A DNA stretch of 49,592 bases from Burkholderiales bacterium (GTDB lineage Bacteria; Pseudomonadota; Gammaproteobacteria; Burkholderiales; Burkholderiaceae_C), in contig CANFIH010000011.1 in the NCBI GenBank assembly GCA_947446855.1, forward strand, positions 1 through 49,592, in the 5' to 3' direction. How positions within the stretch are numbered: position 1 is the first letter of the stretch; each line of letters begins with the position of its first letter. The notes beneath the pieces are model-generated. The model was not told the origin of the DNA and ran no database searches. It saw only the letters and a program-made list of their open reading frames with translations. A program made the translations under genes and the position numbers. Shown here one piece after another: positions 1 through 8,133 of the stretch.

Positions 1-1001
1 AACTGATTGATCTGGCGGCGCAGGATGATGTGGAGTCGCGTCTGGTGGTGCAGGCCAAGGCCGATAAGCAGGGGCAGTGGCGCCTCAAGCACGGGCCGTT
101 TGCGCGCAAGGACTACCCGGCCTTCAAACAGCCCGGCTGGACCGTGCTGGTGCAGGGTGTGGACCTGCATGACGAGCGCGTGCACCAGCTGATGAATCAG
201 TTCCGCTTTGTGCCCGATGCCCGCCTGGACGATTTGATGATCAGCTACGCCACCGACACCGGTGGCGTGGGCCCGCACTTTGACAGCTATGACGTGTTCC
301 TGTTGCAAGCCCAAGGACGACGCCACTGGCGCATCGGTCGCCAGAAAGACCTGAGTCTGGTGCCCGACATGCCAGTGAAAATCCTGGCCAATTTTGTGCC
401 CGAGCAGGAGTTTGTGCTGGAGCCGGGCGACATGTTGTACCTGCCCCCGGAGTGGGCGCACGACGGTATCGCCGAAGGCGACTGCATGACCTATTCCATT
501 GGCTTTCGTTCACCGGTGAAGGGTGAAATTGCACGTGATTTGCTGCAAGCCTTAGCTGAGCAGGCGCTAGACGACGTGGGCTGTGCCATTTACCGCGACC
601 CCAAGCAACCGGCGGTGAGCGGCAGCGGCGAAATCCCGGAGGGGCTGGTGAAGTTTGCCCAGGATGCGCTGGCCGCCGCCCTGAAAGACCCACTGGCGCT
701 GCAACGCTCGCTGGGTGAAATCATGACCGAGCCCAAGCCCCATGTCTGGTTCCATGGCGGACAGGATTTTGAAGAGGGTGTGGGCGTTCGTCTGGACCGT
801 CGCACGCGCATGATGTACGACGCCAAACACGTGTTCATCAACGGCGAGAGTTTCCGTGCCGCCGGCAGCGATGCCAAGCTCATGCGCAAACTGTCCGATA
901 ACCGGGAACTGACGCAGGCCGAGGTCGCCAAGCTGAGTGAGGATGCTGCCGATTTGCTGTCGCAATGGGGGGAGGACGGCTGGCTGTATGGCCTTGTCTG
1001 A
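1..1001 (+). CDS. roxA: Ribosomal oxygenase, L16 arginine hydroxylase type (JmjC/cupin), 5' end missing
   Basis: This is the C-terminal part of a 2-oxoglutarate/Fe(II) oxygenase of the YcfD/RoxA family, which hydroxylates an arginine of ribosomal protein L16. The frame is open from base 3 to the window edge, so the true start lies upstream; the GTG at 30 is internal. The double-stranded beta-helix iron site is visible: HFD at 276-284 (HxD) and the distal His in PEWAHDG near base 459. The remaining C-terminal half matches the dimerisation and winged-helix part of the family. About 330 residues are present against roughly 370-390 in full proteins. The next gene overlaps its end by 14 bases. Family assignment is firm; the substrate is inferred from the family. 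Confidence 0.85.
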   Translation, partial: LIDLAAQDDVESRLVVQAKADKQGQWRLKHGPFARKDYPAFKQPGWTVLVQGVDLHDERVHQLMNQFRFVPDARLDDLMISYATDTGGVGPHFDSYDVFLLQAQGRRHWRIGRQKDLSLVPDMPVKILANFVPEQEFVLEPGDMLYLPPEWAHDGIAEGDCMTYSIGFRSPVKGEIARDLLQALAEQALDDVGCAIYRDPKQPAVSGSGEIPEGLVKFAQDALAAALKDPLALQRSLGEIMTEPKPHVWFHGGQDFEEGVGVRLDRRTRMMYDAKHVFINGESFRAAGSDAKLMRKLSDNRELTQAEVAKLSEDAADLLSQWGEDGWLYGLV

Positions 1002-1509
1002 AGATCCTGCGCCAGAAATTGCCCGGGCGCAGTTGGTACAAGGCGCGTTTGCCGGACCGCGTGCGTTTGCAGATGGGGTGCGCAAGGCCCTGGCGCACGC
1101 CGCGCAGGAGGGCTGGGCAGAGATGGTCTGGAGTGATGCCACGTTCGAGGATTGGCCGCTGTATGAAACGGCGGTGGTGCAGGCACTCACCGTCTGGTCA
1201 CGCCGGGGGCGCAAGCTGATCCTGCTGGCGCGGCACTTTGATGCCATGCGGCGCGTTCATCCCCGTTTTGTGAACTGGCGTGTGCGATGGGATCACTTGG
1301 TGGATTGCCGCGTTTGCAAAGGGATTGAAGCGACCGATTTCCCCAGTGCCCTGTGGACGCCTGACTGGGCTTTGCGTCGCCTGGATCTTTCGCGCAGCAG
1401 TGGCGTGGCCAGTGTGGAGCCGCGCATGCGCTTGTTATTGCGACAGGAGTTGGAAGAGATGAAGCGCCAGAGTGCACCAGGTTTTCCGGCCAGCACCTTG
1501 GGGCTCTAA
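988..1509 (+). CDS. Conserved hypothetical protein (173 aa)
   Basis: The reading frame starts at an ATG that overlaps the last 14 bases of the ribosomal oxygenase gene, so the two are probably translated together. The frame is open further upstream, but that part is the shadow of the oxygenase gene. The product has no signal peptide or membrane segment. It is rich in Trp and Arg, with a central stretch LILLARHFDAM followed by two cysteines spaced CRVC. I do not recognise the family. Its position directly behind roxA suggests co-expression but does not give a function. Confidence 0.75.
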   Translation: MALSEDPAPEIARAQLVQGAFAGPRAFADGVRKALAHAAQEGWAEMVWSDATFEDWPLYETAVVQALTVWSRRGRKLILLARHFDAMRRVHPRFVNWRVRWDHLVDCRVCKGIEATDFPSALWTPDWALRRLDLSRSSGVASVEPRMRLLLRQELEEMKRQSAPGFPASTLGL

Positions 1510-1552
1510 AGTGGTGCTAAAGGGTTTTCCCGAACAAGCTTTTTAAACATTG

Positions 1553-1558
1553 TATAAT
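1553..1558 (+). promoter_or_regulatory. Probable -10 box (TATAAT) of the small lipoprotein gene
   Basis: A perfect TATAAT lies 110 bases upstream of the lipoprotein ATG and after the stop of the previous gene. No good -35 hexamer is seen 16-18 bases upstream. The predicted transcript has a leader of about 100 bases that includes the perfect palindrome at 1622-1639. Confidence 0.5.
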
Positions 1559-1621
1559 TCGGGGCTCTGACAAAAAGAGATCGAATGCTTCTTGTCGGGG
1601 TCTTGGTGGCTTGCTGCTAAG

Positions 1622-1639
1622 ACAATTTCCGGAAATTGT
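1622..1639. promoter_or_regulatory. Perfect 18-bp palindrome in the leader of the lipoprotein gene
   Basis: ACAATTTCC is followed directly by its reverse complement GGAAATTGT, with no spacer. The missing loop and the absence of a following T run argue against a terminator. It sits between the -10 box at 1553 and the ATG at 1668, where a dimeric repressor could block transcription. No regulator is identified. Confidence 0.5.
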
Positions 1640-1667
1640 TTCGTTAACTCACTTTAGTCTAAAAACC

Positions 1668-1841
1668 ATGAACAAATCACTCGTATTGGCAGCCATCATT
1701 GCTGCCGCTGCTCTTGCTGCTTGCGGTAAGAAAGAAGAAGCTCCTGCACCTGCCGCCGCACCTGCTGCTGCTCCCGCTGCTGAAGCTTCTGCTGCTCCCG
1801 CAGCTGCTGCACCTGCGTCTGACGCATCCGCAGCTAAGTAA
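1668..1841 (+). CDS. Small Ala/Pro-rich lipoprotein (57 aa)
   Basis: The N-terminus is a lipoprotein signal: MNKS, a hydrophobic Ala/Ile/Leu stretch and a lipobox ending LAAC with the cysteine at residue 19. After KKEEAP the mature part is almost only Ala, Pro and Ser in PAAAPAA-like units, which reads as a flexible extended linker in the periplasm. Similar tiny lipoproteins are common in Burkholderiales and have no assigned function. The gene stands alone, with its own -10 box upstream and a strong terminator 20 bases downstream. The ATG is chosen because it begins the signal peptide; upstream in-frame codons are non-coding leader. Confidence 0.75.
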   Translation: MNKSLVLAAIIAAAALAACGKKEEAPAPAAAPAAAPAAEASAAPAAAAPASDASAAK

Positions 1842-1855
1842 TTCATTACTTGCAT

Positions 1856-1886
1856 AAAAAAAGCCACCTTCGGGTGGCTTTTTTTT
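1856..1886 (+). terminator. Rho-independent terminator after the lipoprotein gene, possibly bidirectional
   Basis: Stem AAGCCACC, loop TTCG, stem GGTGGCTT, then six further T residues. An A run on the left side makes it usable in the minus direction too, so it may also end the bamC transcript arriving from the right. Confidence 0.85.
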
Positions 1887-1960
1887 GGCCTGAACCCAGA
1901 CCCCTGCTGCAAGGTCGGGTTGCAGACCGTGCCTGCAGCACAGCCTGCAAGCGATCGCTC

Positions 1961-3058
1961 TTACTTCATGTCGTCGGCGATGACCTTGGTAATGCGTTGC
2001 GCGCTGGCGGACAACTCGGGGGCGCCCTTGCTGTCCAGCACCGAGACCACCGTGGCCTCGCCCTGGCTCTTCACAGCAATCTGGAACTTGGTGGCTTCGG
2101 CCGATTTGGCTGAGCTGCCACCGAACAGCTTGCCAAAGAAGCCGGGTTCCGTGTTGGTGCCGGCATCTGCAGCCACATAGCGCACAAAATAAATGCCTTG
2201 TTTGCGGTCGCGGTCTTCCACGGTGAATCCGGTGCGGTCCAGGGCCAGGCCGACACGGCGCCAGGCGCGGTCAAACCCTTCGGCAATCTGCACCACCGGG
2301 TGGCTGTTGACGGTGCCCAAAGTGGCGACGGATTTTGCTGAGCCGCCGGATTCCACCAGCGTTTTGGCTTGCTCCGGGGTGGAGCCCAGCTTGACCATCA
2401 GTCGGCGCAGGAATTCGGCTTCGAGCTCCGGATCGCTGGCACGTGGCTGCCATACCGTCTGATCCGAGCGCTCCTTGGTGTAGACCTCGCTCACGCCGCG
2501 GTGACTGATGTAGATTTCGGTTTCGCCGGCGGCATTGGACTCCAGGCGGGTGCGGAACTTATCGCGCTCGGCTGTGGAATAGAAAGAGTCAAACAACTTG
2601 CCCAATGAATTGCGGATGGCATCCTGCGGGATCTTGGCCCGGTTTTCGGCCCAATCGGTTTCCATGATGCCCAGATTGCTCTGGTCCATGGCCAACAGAA
2701 AGCCGCTTTCCAGCCAGAAGTCCTTGACCGGCTCCCACAACTGGTCTGCAGGGCGTTTGACCACCAGCCAACGCTGATTGCCGGCACGCTCAATACGCAC
2801 TTCGCCGAGCGCTGTGGCAGCCACCGGCGCCTTGATCGCGGCCACCTGACCCGCCTTGTAGCCTGAGGCCGACACGGCGCCGTCAACCACGGTGTAGCGG
2901 GTGTCTTTGGAGAGTTGCGTCAGGTCCGGCGGCACTACCAGCGAGGGCGCACGCACCGCGCTGCTGCTGCGGTAATCCACCTTGTCGGATTCCAAAGCAG
3001 AACAGCCTGCCAGGGCCAGGGCGGTGCCCAATGCGGTCAGTTGAATAATCGATTTCAC
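1961..3058 (-). CDS. bamC: Outer membrane protein assembly lipoprotein BamC
   Basis: BamC (NlpB) is a lipoprotein of the BAM complex that inserts beta-barrel proteins into the outer membrane. The signal ends in a lipobox LALAGC with Cys19, followed by a conserved unstructured N-terminal stretch (VDYRS, then APSLVVPPDLTQ) that in E. coli contacts BamD. Two helix-grip domains follow, separated by a linker near residue 230. Length (365 aa) fits the NlpB/DapX family. It lies 28 bases downstream of dapA, the same order as in E. coli, so the two form an operon. Confidence 0.92.
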   Translation of the reverse strand: MKSIIQLTALGTALALAGCSALESDKVDYRSSSAVRAPSLVVPPDLTQLSKDTRYTVVDGAVSASGYKAGQVAAIKAPVAATALGEVRIERAGNQRWLVVKRPADQLWEPVKDFWLESGFLLAMDQSNLGIMETDWAENRAKIPQDAIRNSLGKLFDSFYSTAERDKFRTRLESNAAGETEIYISHRGVSEVYTKERSDQTVWQPRASDPELEAEFLRRLMVKLGSTPEQAKTLVESGGSAKSVATLGTVNSHPVVQIAEGFDRAWRRVGLALDRTGFTVEDRDRKQGIYFVRYVAADAGTNTEPGFFGKLFGGSSAKSAEATKFQIAVKSQGEATVVSVLDSKGAPELSASAQRITKVIADDMK

Positions 3059-3086
3059 AAAATTCCTCTTTTTGTTTGCGCGGGAC

Positions 3087-3980
3087 TTAGATCAGGCCGG
3101 TGGACTGCATCACCCGCTCCAGCATCTGCTGGCTGGGCAGGGTCAGGGGGGTGAGTGGCAGGCGCATGGCGCCCTGGCTCAGTCCCATGCGCGCAACGGC
3201 CCATTTGACGGGGATGGGGTTGGATTCCACAAACAGCGCTTTATGCAGAGGCAGCAGCTTGAACTGGATTTCCATGGCGCGCTGCACATCACCGGCCATC
3301 GCCGCCATGCACAGCTCATGCATCAGGCGTGGAGCCACATTGGCGGTCACGCTGACATTGCCATGGCCACCGCACAGCATCAGGGCGACGGCGGTGGGGT
3401 CATCACCGGAGTAGATGGCGAAATCCTTGGGAGCTTCTTTGATCAGCCACTGGGCCCGTTCGATATTGCCGGTGGCTTCCTTGATGCCGACGATGCCAGG
3501 CACCTCTGCCAGGCGCAGCACCGTGTCATGGGCCATATCGGCGACCGAGCGGCCGGGCACGTTGTACAGGATGACGGGCAGGTCCACCGCTTCGGCAATG
3601 GCCTTGAAGTGCTGGTACTGACCCTCTTGCGTGGGCTTGTTGTAATAGGGCACGACCTGGAGCTGGCTGTCGGCGCCGACTTTCTTGGCAAACTGGGCCA
3701 GGTTGATGGCCTCGCGCGTGGAGTTGGCACCACAGCCGGCCATGATCGGTACGCGTCCCGCAGCCTGCTCCACCGACACGCGGATGATTTCGCAGTGCTC
3801 TTCCACGCTCACTGTGGGCGACTCACCTGTGGTGCCGACCACACCGATGCAGTCCGTGCCTTCTGCGATATGCCAGTCGATCAGGCGGCGCAAGGCCGGA
3901 TAGTCGACGGCTCCGTCCTGAAGCATGGGAGTGACCAGGGCGACAATGCTGCCCCGCAAGGGACCGTGTGTTGGATTCAT
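3087..3980 (-). CDS. dapA: 4-hydroxy-tetrahydrodipicolinate synthase
   Basis: DapA condenses pyruvate with aspartate semialdehyde, the first committed step to diaminopimelate and lysine, in the cytoplasm. The TIM-barrel signatures are present: GTTGESPT near residues 48-55 for substrate binding, the conserved tyrosine in YNVPGRS, and the Schiff-base lysine in GIKEATG. The length of 297 aa is typical. The start ATG follows a TAAAAT -10 box by about 30 bases. bamC is next in the operon. The enzyme may be lysine-inhibited, as in Gram-negative homologues; that was not judged from sequence. Confidence 0.95.
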   Translation of the reverse strand: MNPTHGPLRGSIVALVTPMLQDGAVDYPALRRLIDWHIAEGTDCIGVVGTTGESPTVSVEEHCEIIRVSVEQAAGRVPIMAGCGANSTREAINLAQFAKKVGADSQLQVVPYYNKPTQEGQYQHFKAIAEAVDLPVILYNVPGRSVADMAHDTVLRLAEVPGIVGIKEATGNIERAQWLIKEAPKDFAIYSGDDPTAVALMLCGGHGNVSVTANVAPRLMHELCMAAMAGDVQRAMEIQFKLLPLHKALFVESNPIPVKWAVARMGLSQGAMRLPLTPLTLPSQQMLERVMQSTGLI

Positions 3981-4007
3981 GGCGTGCCAGTAGTTCGGTA
4001 AACGATC

Positions 4008-4013
4008 ATTTTA
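4008..4013 (-). promoter_or_regulatory. Probable -10 box (TAAAAT) for dapA-bamC
   Basis: On the minus strand TAAAAT lies 28 bases upstream of the dapA ATG, next to the stop codon of the methyltransferase gene. TTTCAC, 15 bases further upstream, is a weak -35 candidate. It would give dapA-bamC its own transcript. Confidence 0.45.
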
Positions 4014-4014
4014 A

Positions 4015-4608
4015 CTAGAGTGGGTGCCGTGAAAGTTCGGTTCCGGCAGATGAGGGTAAAGCTGGGGCAAATGCTGCAATGCGCTGTACAAAGCGATCCG
4101 GTCCGGACAGAAAGCCGTTTTCATAGGCGACGACCTGCAAATGGGCGCAGACCTGCAGCAATTCGCCGGGCTGCAGCAAAAAGTCCGCTCGCGCCGGGCG
4201 CCCCACACTTTCATTGCCCGCGGCAAAGGTCTCATACAGCAACAGGCCACCGGGCGCCAGGCTTTGCAGCAGCAGGGGAAACAGCGGGCGCCACAGATAG
4301 TTGGTGACCACCACAGCACCGAAGCGACGCGGGCCTTGCGGGGTCAGCAAGGGCCAGGGGCCATTTTCTATGTCGGCCTGTACCAGCTGCGCTTGCGGTA
4401 CCTGGCTGCGCGCCGTGGCGGTGTCCCGGTCCACGCCAACCACGGGATGGCCGCGCGTCGCAAACCACTGCAGGTGTCGGCCACTGCCGCAGGCCAGGTC
4501 CAGCACTTCGCAGCCGGGTGGCAGCAGGTGTGACCAGCGGGCAATCCAGGGGGAGGGCGCGCTCAAGCCGACGTGCGCTGTGCGGGGCATAGCTGTCAGG
4601 TTTGGCAT
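4015..4608 (-). CDS. Class I SAM-dependent methyltransferase
   Basis: The SAM-binding motif I is clear: VLDLACGSGRH, followed by the acidic end of strand 2 in VVGVDRD. Motif post-I (QADIENGPW) and a strand-4 region (FGAVVVTNYL) follow in the usual order. It resembles the small TehB/UbiE-like stand-alone enzymes; the substrate cannot be told. I chose the ATG at 4608 (MPNLTAM), because a longer version would overlap the 41-residue membrane peptide gene. ATG at 4590 is an alternative. It is the last of three closely spaced minus-strand genes (MFS transporter, small peptide, methyltransferase). Confidence 0.8.
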   Translation of the reverse strand: MPNLTAMPRTAHVGLSAPSPWIARWSHLLPPGCEVLDLACGSGRHLQWFATRGHPVVGVDRDTATARSQVPQAQLVQADIENGPWPLLTPQGPRRFGAVVVTNYLWRPLFPLLLQSLAPGGLLLYETFAAGNESVGRPARADFLLQPGELLQVCAHLQVVAYENGFLSGPDRFVQRIAAFAPALPSSAGTELSRHPL

Positions 4609-4624
4609 GCGGGCTTGGGGTATG

Positions 4625-4750
4625 TCAGAAACAGGCCCAGATCTGGTTGCTGAGTTGAAGCAGAAAGTCGGGGCGGGTGTACAGCGCAAACACACCTGCC
4701 AGTAAGGCCAGGGCCAGCAGGAGCAGGAGGGCTTGCCGTTTGCGCTGCAT
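4625..4750 (-). CDS. Small single-span membrane protein (41 aa)
   Basis: Between the MFS gene and the methyltransferase an ATG opens a 41-codon frame. It begins with the basic MQRKRQ, then a Leu/Ala-rich span of about 20 residues ending FALYTRP, and closes with LSNQIWACF. The basic N-terminus followed by one hydrophobic segment predicts a single-span inner-membrane protein. It starts 16 bases after the MFS stop and ends 16 bases before the methyltransferase start, so it fits neatly in the operon. No clear ribosome binding site is seen. The closing Trp-Ala-Cys-Phe and the Pro-Asp after the span look non-random. Function unknown. Confidence 0.6.
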   Translation of the reverse strand: MQRKRQALLLLLALALLAGVFALYTRPDFLLQLSNQIWACF

Positions 4751-4766
4751 AGGAGGGTGCGTCAGC

Positions 4767-5999
4767 TCAGGCCGCCTGCGGTTGTGGCTGGCGCGCAATC
4801 GCCGCTTCCCTGATCGGCAGATTAATCAAAGCCGCGGCCACCCCCAGGGCAATGGCGATGTACCAGACGATGTCGTAGCTGCCGGTCTTGTCATACAGAT
4901 AGCCGCCCAACCAGACCCCCATGAACGAGCCGATCTGGTGGCTGAAAAACACAAAGCCGCTGAGCATGGACAGGTGCGCCACGCCGAAAATCTGCGCCAC
5001 CAGGGCGTTGGTCACCGGCACCGTGGACAGCCACAACGTGCCCATGACACTGGCAAACACATAGACCGACATGGGGCTCAGTGGCACCAGCAAAAAGACG
5101 CTGATGGCTACGGCGCGCGCCAGGTAGATAAAGGCCAGGATCTTGCGCTTGGCCAGGCGCTGCCCCAGAACCCCGGCGGCATAGGTGCCAAACACGTTGA
5201 ACAGCCCGATCAGCGCCAGCGCATAGCTGGCCACCTGCGGCGACAGGCCCTTGTCCTTCAGGTAGCTGGGCATGTGCACGCCAATGAATACCACCTGAAA
5301 GCCGCAGACAAAGTAGCCGGCCATCAGCAGCTTGAAGCTGGGATATTTGAAGGCTTCCTGAATGGCATGCAGGACGGACTGGTCGCGCGCCGGTGCGGCG
5401 TTGCCGGCAAAGCCGGGTTCACGCAGACCCCAGGCCAGCGGCACGATCAACAGCGCGGCAAAGCCCAGTAGCACCAGGGCCTGCTGCCAGCCAAACTGGC
5501 TGATCAAAAAACCTTCGGTTGGTACCATCAGGAACTGTCCGAAAGATCCGGCGGCTGCCGTCACACCCATGGCCCAGGAGCGCTTTTCAGCCGGGACATT
5601 GCGGCCGATCACGCCGTACACCACCGCATAGGTGGTGCCGGACTGGGCGGTTCCGATCAGCACACCGGCGGTCATGGCAAACAGCAGCGAGCTGTCTGCG
5701 TAGGCCATGCCGATGAGTCCCAGGCTGTAGGCGGCGGCACCAATCAGGATGACCCGAAACGCGCCAAAACGGTCGGCCGCCATGCCGGCCAACACCCCGG
5801 TCACGCCCCAGGCCAGGTTCTGGATGGCAATCGCAAAGGCAAAGGTTTCGCGCGTCCAGCCGTGGGCCTGGGTAATGGGCTGCAGCCACAGACCAAAGCC
5901 GTGGCGTATACCCATGGCCAGCGTAACGATGGCGGCCCCACAAAGCAGCAGGCGGGTCATGGACAGCGGTGTGGACAGGCGGGCGTTCGATTCAGACAT
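4767..5999 (-). CDS. MFS transporter, monocarboxylate/oxalate-formate-like
   Basis: A 410-residue major facilitator protein with about 12 hydrophobic segments. The cytoplasmic loop after helix 2 reads GMAADRFGAFR, the usual MFS signature, and GQRLAKRK is the equivalent loop in the second half. The N-terminal region with MGIRHGFGLW and the overall pattern resemble bacterial monocarboxylate-type carriers, so an organic acid is a fair guess. Start at MSESNARLS: the frame is open for 50 more codons upstream, but those run into the divergent parE promoter region. It leads the operon with the 41-aa peptide and the methyltransferase. Confidence 0.85.
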   Translation of the reverse strand: MSESNARLSTPLSMTRLLLCGAAIVTLAMGIRHGFGLWLQPITQAHGWTRETFAFAIAIQNLAWGVTGVLAGMAADRFGAFRVILIGAAAYSLGLIGMAYADSSLLFAMTAGVLIGTAQSGTTYAVVYGVIGRNVPAEKRSWAMGVTAAAGSFGQFLMVPTEGFLISQFGWQQALVLLGFAALLIVPLAWGLREPGFAGNAAPARDQSVLHAIQEAFKYPSFKLLMAGYFVCGFQVVFIGVHMPSYLKDKGLSPQVASYALALIGLFNVFGTYAAGVLGQRLAKRKILAFIYLARAVAISVFLLVPLSPMSVYVFASVMGTLWLSTVPVTNALVAQIFGVAHLSMLSGFVFFSHQIGSFMGVWLGGYLYDKTGSYDIVWYIAIALGVAAALINLPIREAAIARQPQPQAA

Positions 6000-6042
6000 G
6001 GCCGCTAATGTAGCCAATCCCGTGCGGGTAGGTGGCCCGGCT

Positions 6043-6072
6043 GGGGACATACCCCCCGATACGCATTGGGTT
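6043..6072. promoter_or_regulatory. Possible degenerate relative of the GGGGGAT/ATCCCCC dyad
   Basis: GGGGACATACCCCCC, then CGAT, and after a short insertion ATTGGGTT. This recalls the left arm and spacer of the two 36-bp dyads at 16413 and 18421, but the right arm lacks its CCCCC end. It lies between the divergent MFS and parE genes. Resemblance only; it may be chance in GC-rich DNA. Confidence 0.3.
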
Positions 6073-6114
6073 GAGCTGTCTATATGTACAGTGAATTGAA
6101 TTTCACGGACTACA

Positions 6115-8133
6115 ATGCCGGCCATGTCAGCCAAACCCCCTACCTCCAACTCCGACTATTCCGAAGGCTCCATCCGCGTCCTCAAGGGCCTGGAGCCGGT
6201 CAAGCAACGCCCGGGCATGTACACCCGCACGGACAATCCGCTGCACGTCATCCAGGAAGTGCTGGACAACGCCGCCGACGAGGCCTTGGCCGGTCACGGC
6301 AAGAAGATCAAGGTCTGCCTGCACCTCGACGGCTCGGTGTCGGTTGAAGACGACGGCCGCGGCATCCCGTTCGGCCTGCACCCGGAAGAAAACGCCCCGG
6401 TGATCGAGCTGGTGTTCACCCGCCTGCATGCCGGCGGCAAGTTCGACAAGGGCAAGGGCGGCGCCTACAGCTTCTCCGGCGGCCTGCACGGCGTGGGCGT
6501 CAGCGTCACCAACGCCCTGGGCAAGCGCCTGGAGGCCACCAGCTACCGCGACGGCTCGGTGGCGCGCATCGTGTTTGCCGGTGGCGACGTGGTCGAGCCC
6601 TTGGTGGTGCGCAAGGCTGGTGCCATGGAAAACGGCGAGCCCAGTGATGGCCCACGCGACCGCAAGTCCGGCACCACGGTGCGGGTCTGGCCCGATCCCA
6701 AATATTTTGAGTCGGCCGTCCTGCCCATGGCCGAACTGACGCATTTGCTGCGCAGCAAGGCCGTGCTGATGCCCGGCGTCAGCGTCACCCTAGTCAACGA
6801 GAAGACCAAGGAAACCCAGGCCTGGCTCTACAAGGGGGGTCTGAGCGACTACCTGATGCAGTCGCTCAATGGCGAGCCGGTAATTCCGCTGTTTGCCGGC
6901 GAGGGCTTTGCCGATGCCCAAAGCGAGCAGTTTGCCGACGGAGAAGGCGCCAGCTGGTGCGTGGCTTTTACCGAAGACGGCCAGCCGGTGCGCGAGAGCT
7001 ATGTGAATTTGATTCCGACCAGCGCCGGTGGCACGCATGAAAGCGGTTTGCGCGACGGCCTGTTCACGGCGGTGAAAAGCTTTATCGAGTTCCACAGCCT
7101 GTTGCCCAAGGGTGTGAAGCTCATGCCCGAAGACGTGTTCGCCCGCGCCAGCTATGTGCTGTCGGCCAAGGTGCTGGACCCGCAGTTCCAGGGCCAGATC
7201 AAGGAGCGCCTGAACTCGCGCGACGCCGTGCGTCTGGTCTCCGGCTTTGTCCGCCCCGCGCTGGAGCTGTGGCTGAACCAGCACGTCGAATACGGCAAGA
7301 AGCTGGCCGAGCTGGCCATCAAGGCCGCGCAGACGCGCCAGCGCGCCGGCCAGAAGGTGGAGAAGCGCAAGAGCTCCGGCGTGGCGGTGTTGCCCGGCAA
7401 GCTGACCGATTGCGAAAGCAAAGACATTTTGTACAACGAGGTGTTTCTGGTGGAGGGCGACTCGGCGGGGGGCAGCGCCAAGATGGGCCGCGACAAGGAA
7501 AACCAGGCCGTGCTGCCCCTGCGCGGCAAGGTGCTCAACACCTGGGAAGTGGACCGCGACCGGCTGTTTGCCAACACCGAAATCCACGACATCTCGGTGG
7601 CCATCGGTGTCGATCCGCACGGCCCCAACGACACGCCCGATATGAGCGGCCTGCGTTACGGCAAGGTCTGCATCCTGTCGGACGCCGATGTAGATGGCTC
7701 GCACATCCAGGTGCTGCTGCTCACGTTGTTCTTCCGCCACTTCCCCAAGCTGATCGAAACCGGCCATGTGTTTGTGGCCAGGCCCCCGTTGTTTCGCGTG
7801 GACGCGCCGGCGCGCGGTAAAAAACCCGCCAGCAAGGCCTATGCGCTGGACGATGGCGAACTCACCGCCATTCTGGACAAGCTGCGCAAGGAAGGCGTGC
7901 GCGAGGGCGCCTGGACCATCAGCCGCTTCAAGGGCCTGGGTGAAATGAATGCCGAACAGCTGTGGGACACCACGCTCAATCCGGATACGCGGCGTCTGCT
8001 GCCGGTGGCCCTGGGCGCCATCGACTTCGGCGCGACCGAGGCGCTGATTACCAAGCTCATGGGCAAGGGCGAGGCGGCGGCCCGGCGCGAGCTGATGGAA
8101 TTGCATGGCGACTCGGTGGAGGTGGATGTATGA
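6115..8133 (+). CDS. parE: DNA topoisomerase IV subunit B
   Basis: ParE is the ATPase subunit of topoisomerase IV, which separates linked daughter chromosomes. The GHKL ATPase motifs are in order: EVLDNAADEA (Asn that binds Mg-ATP), DDGRGIPFG and GGLHGVGVS. The TOPRIM domain carries EGDSAGGSA, PLRGK and SDADVDGSHI. At 672 aa it is ParE-sized, shorter than GyrB of Gram-negatives. Two in-frame ATGs, at 6115 and 6124, are both possible; a TACAAT overlaps the first, which would favour 6124 if that is the -10 box. The downstream transglycosylase overlaps its stop codon, and parC follows. Confidence 0.95.
   Translation: MPAMSAKPPTSNSDYSEGSIRVLKGLEPVKQRPGMYTRTDNPLHVIQEVLDNAADEALAGHGKKIKVCLHLDGSVSVEDDGRGIPFGLHPEENAPVIELVFTRLHAGGKFDKGKGGAYSFSGGLHGVGVSVTNALGKRLEATSYRDGSVARIVFAGGDVVEPLVVRKAGAMENGEPSDGPRDRKSGTTVRVWPDPKYFESAVLPMAELTHLLRSKAVLMPGVSVTLVNEKTKETQAWLYKGGLSDYLMQSLNGEPVIPLFAGEGFADAQSEQFADGEGASWCVAFTEDGQPVRESYVNLIPTSAGGTHESGLRDGLFTAVKSFIEFHSLLPKGVKLMPEDVFARASYVLSAKVLDPQFQGQIKERLNSRDAVRLVSGFVRPALELWLNQHVEYGKKLAELAIKAAQTRQRAGQKVEKRKSSGVAVLPGKLTDCESKDILYNEVFLVEGDSAGGSAKMGRDKENQAVLPLRGKVLNTWEVDRDRLFANTEIHDISVAIGVDPHGPNDTPDMSGLRYGKVCILSDADVDGSHIQVLLLTLFFRHFPKLIETGHVFVARPPLFRVDAPARGKKPASKAYALDDGELTAILDKLRKEGVREGAWTISRFKGLGEMNAEQLWDTTLNPDTRRLLPVALGAIDFGATEALITKLMGKGEAAARRELMELHGDSVEVDV

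Noticed and set aside
4677..5471. A 264-codon plus-strand frame opposite the MFS transporter
   Set aside because: The opposite strand has a clear 12-span transporter; this frame is its shadow, rich in Gln and His.
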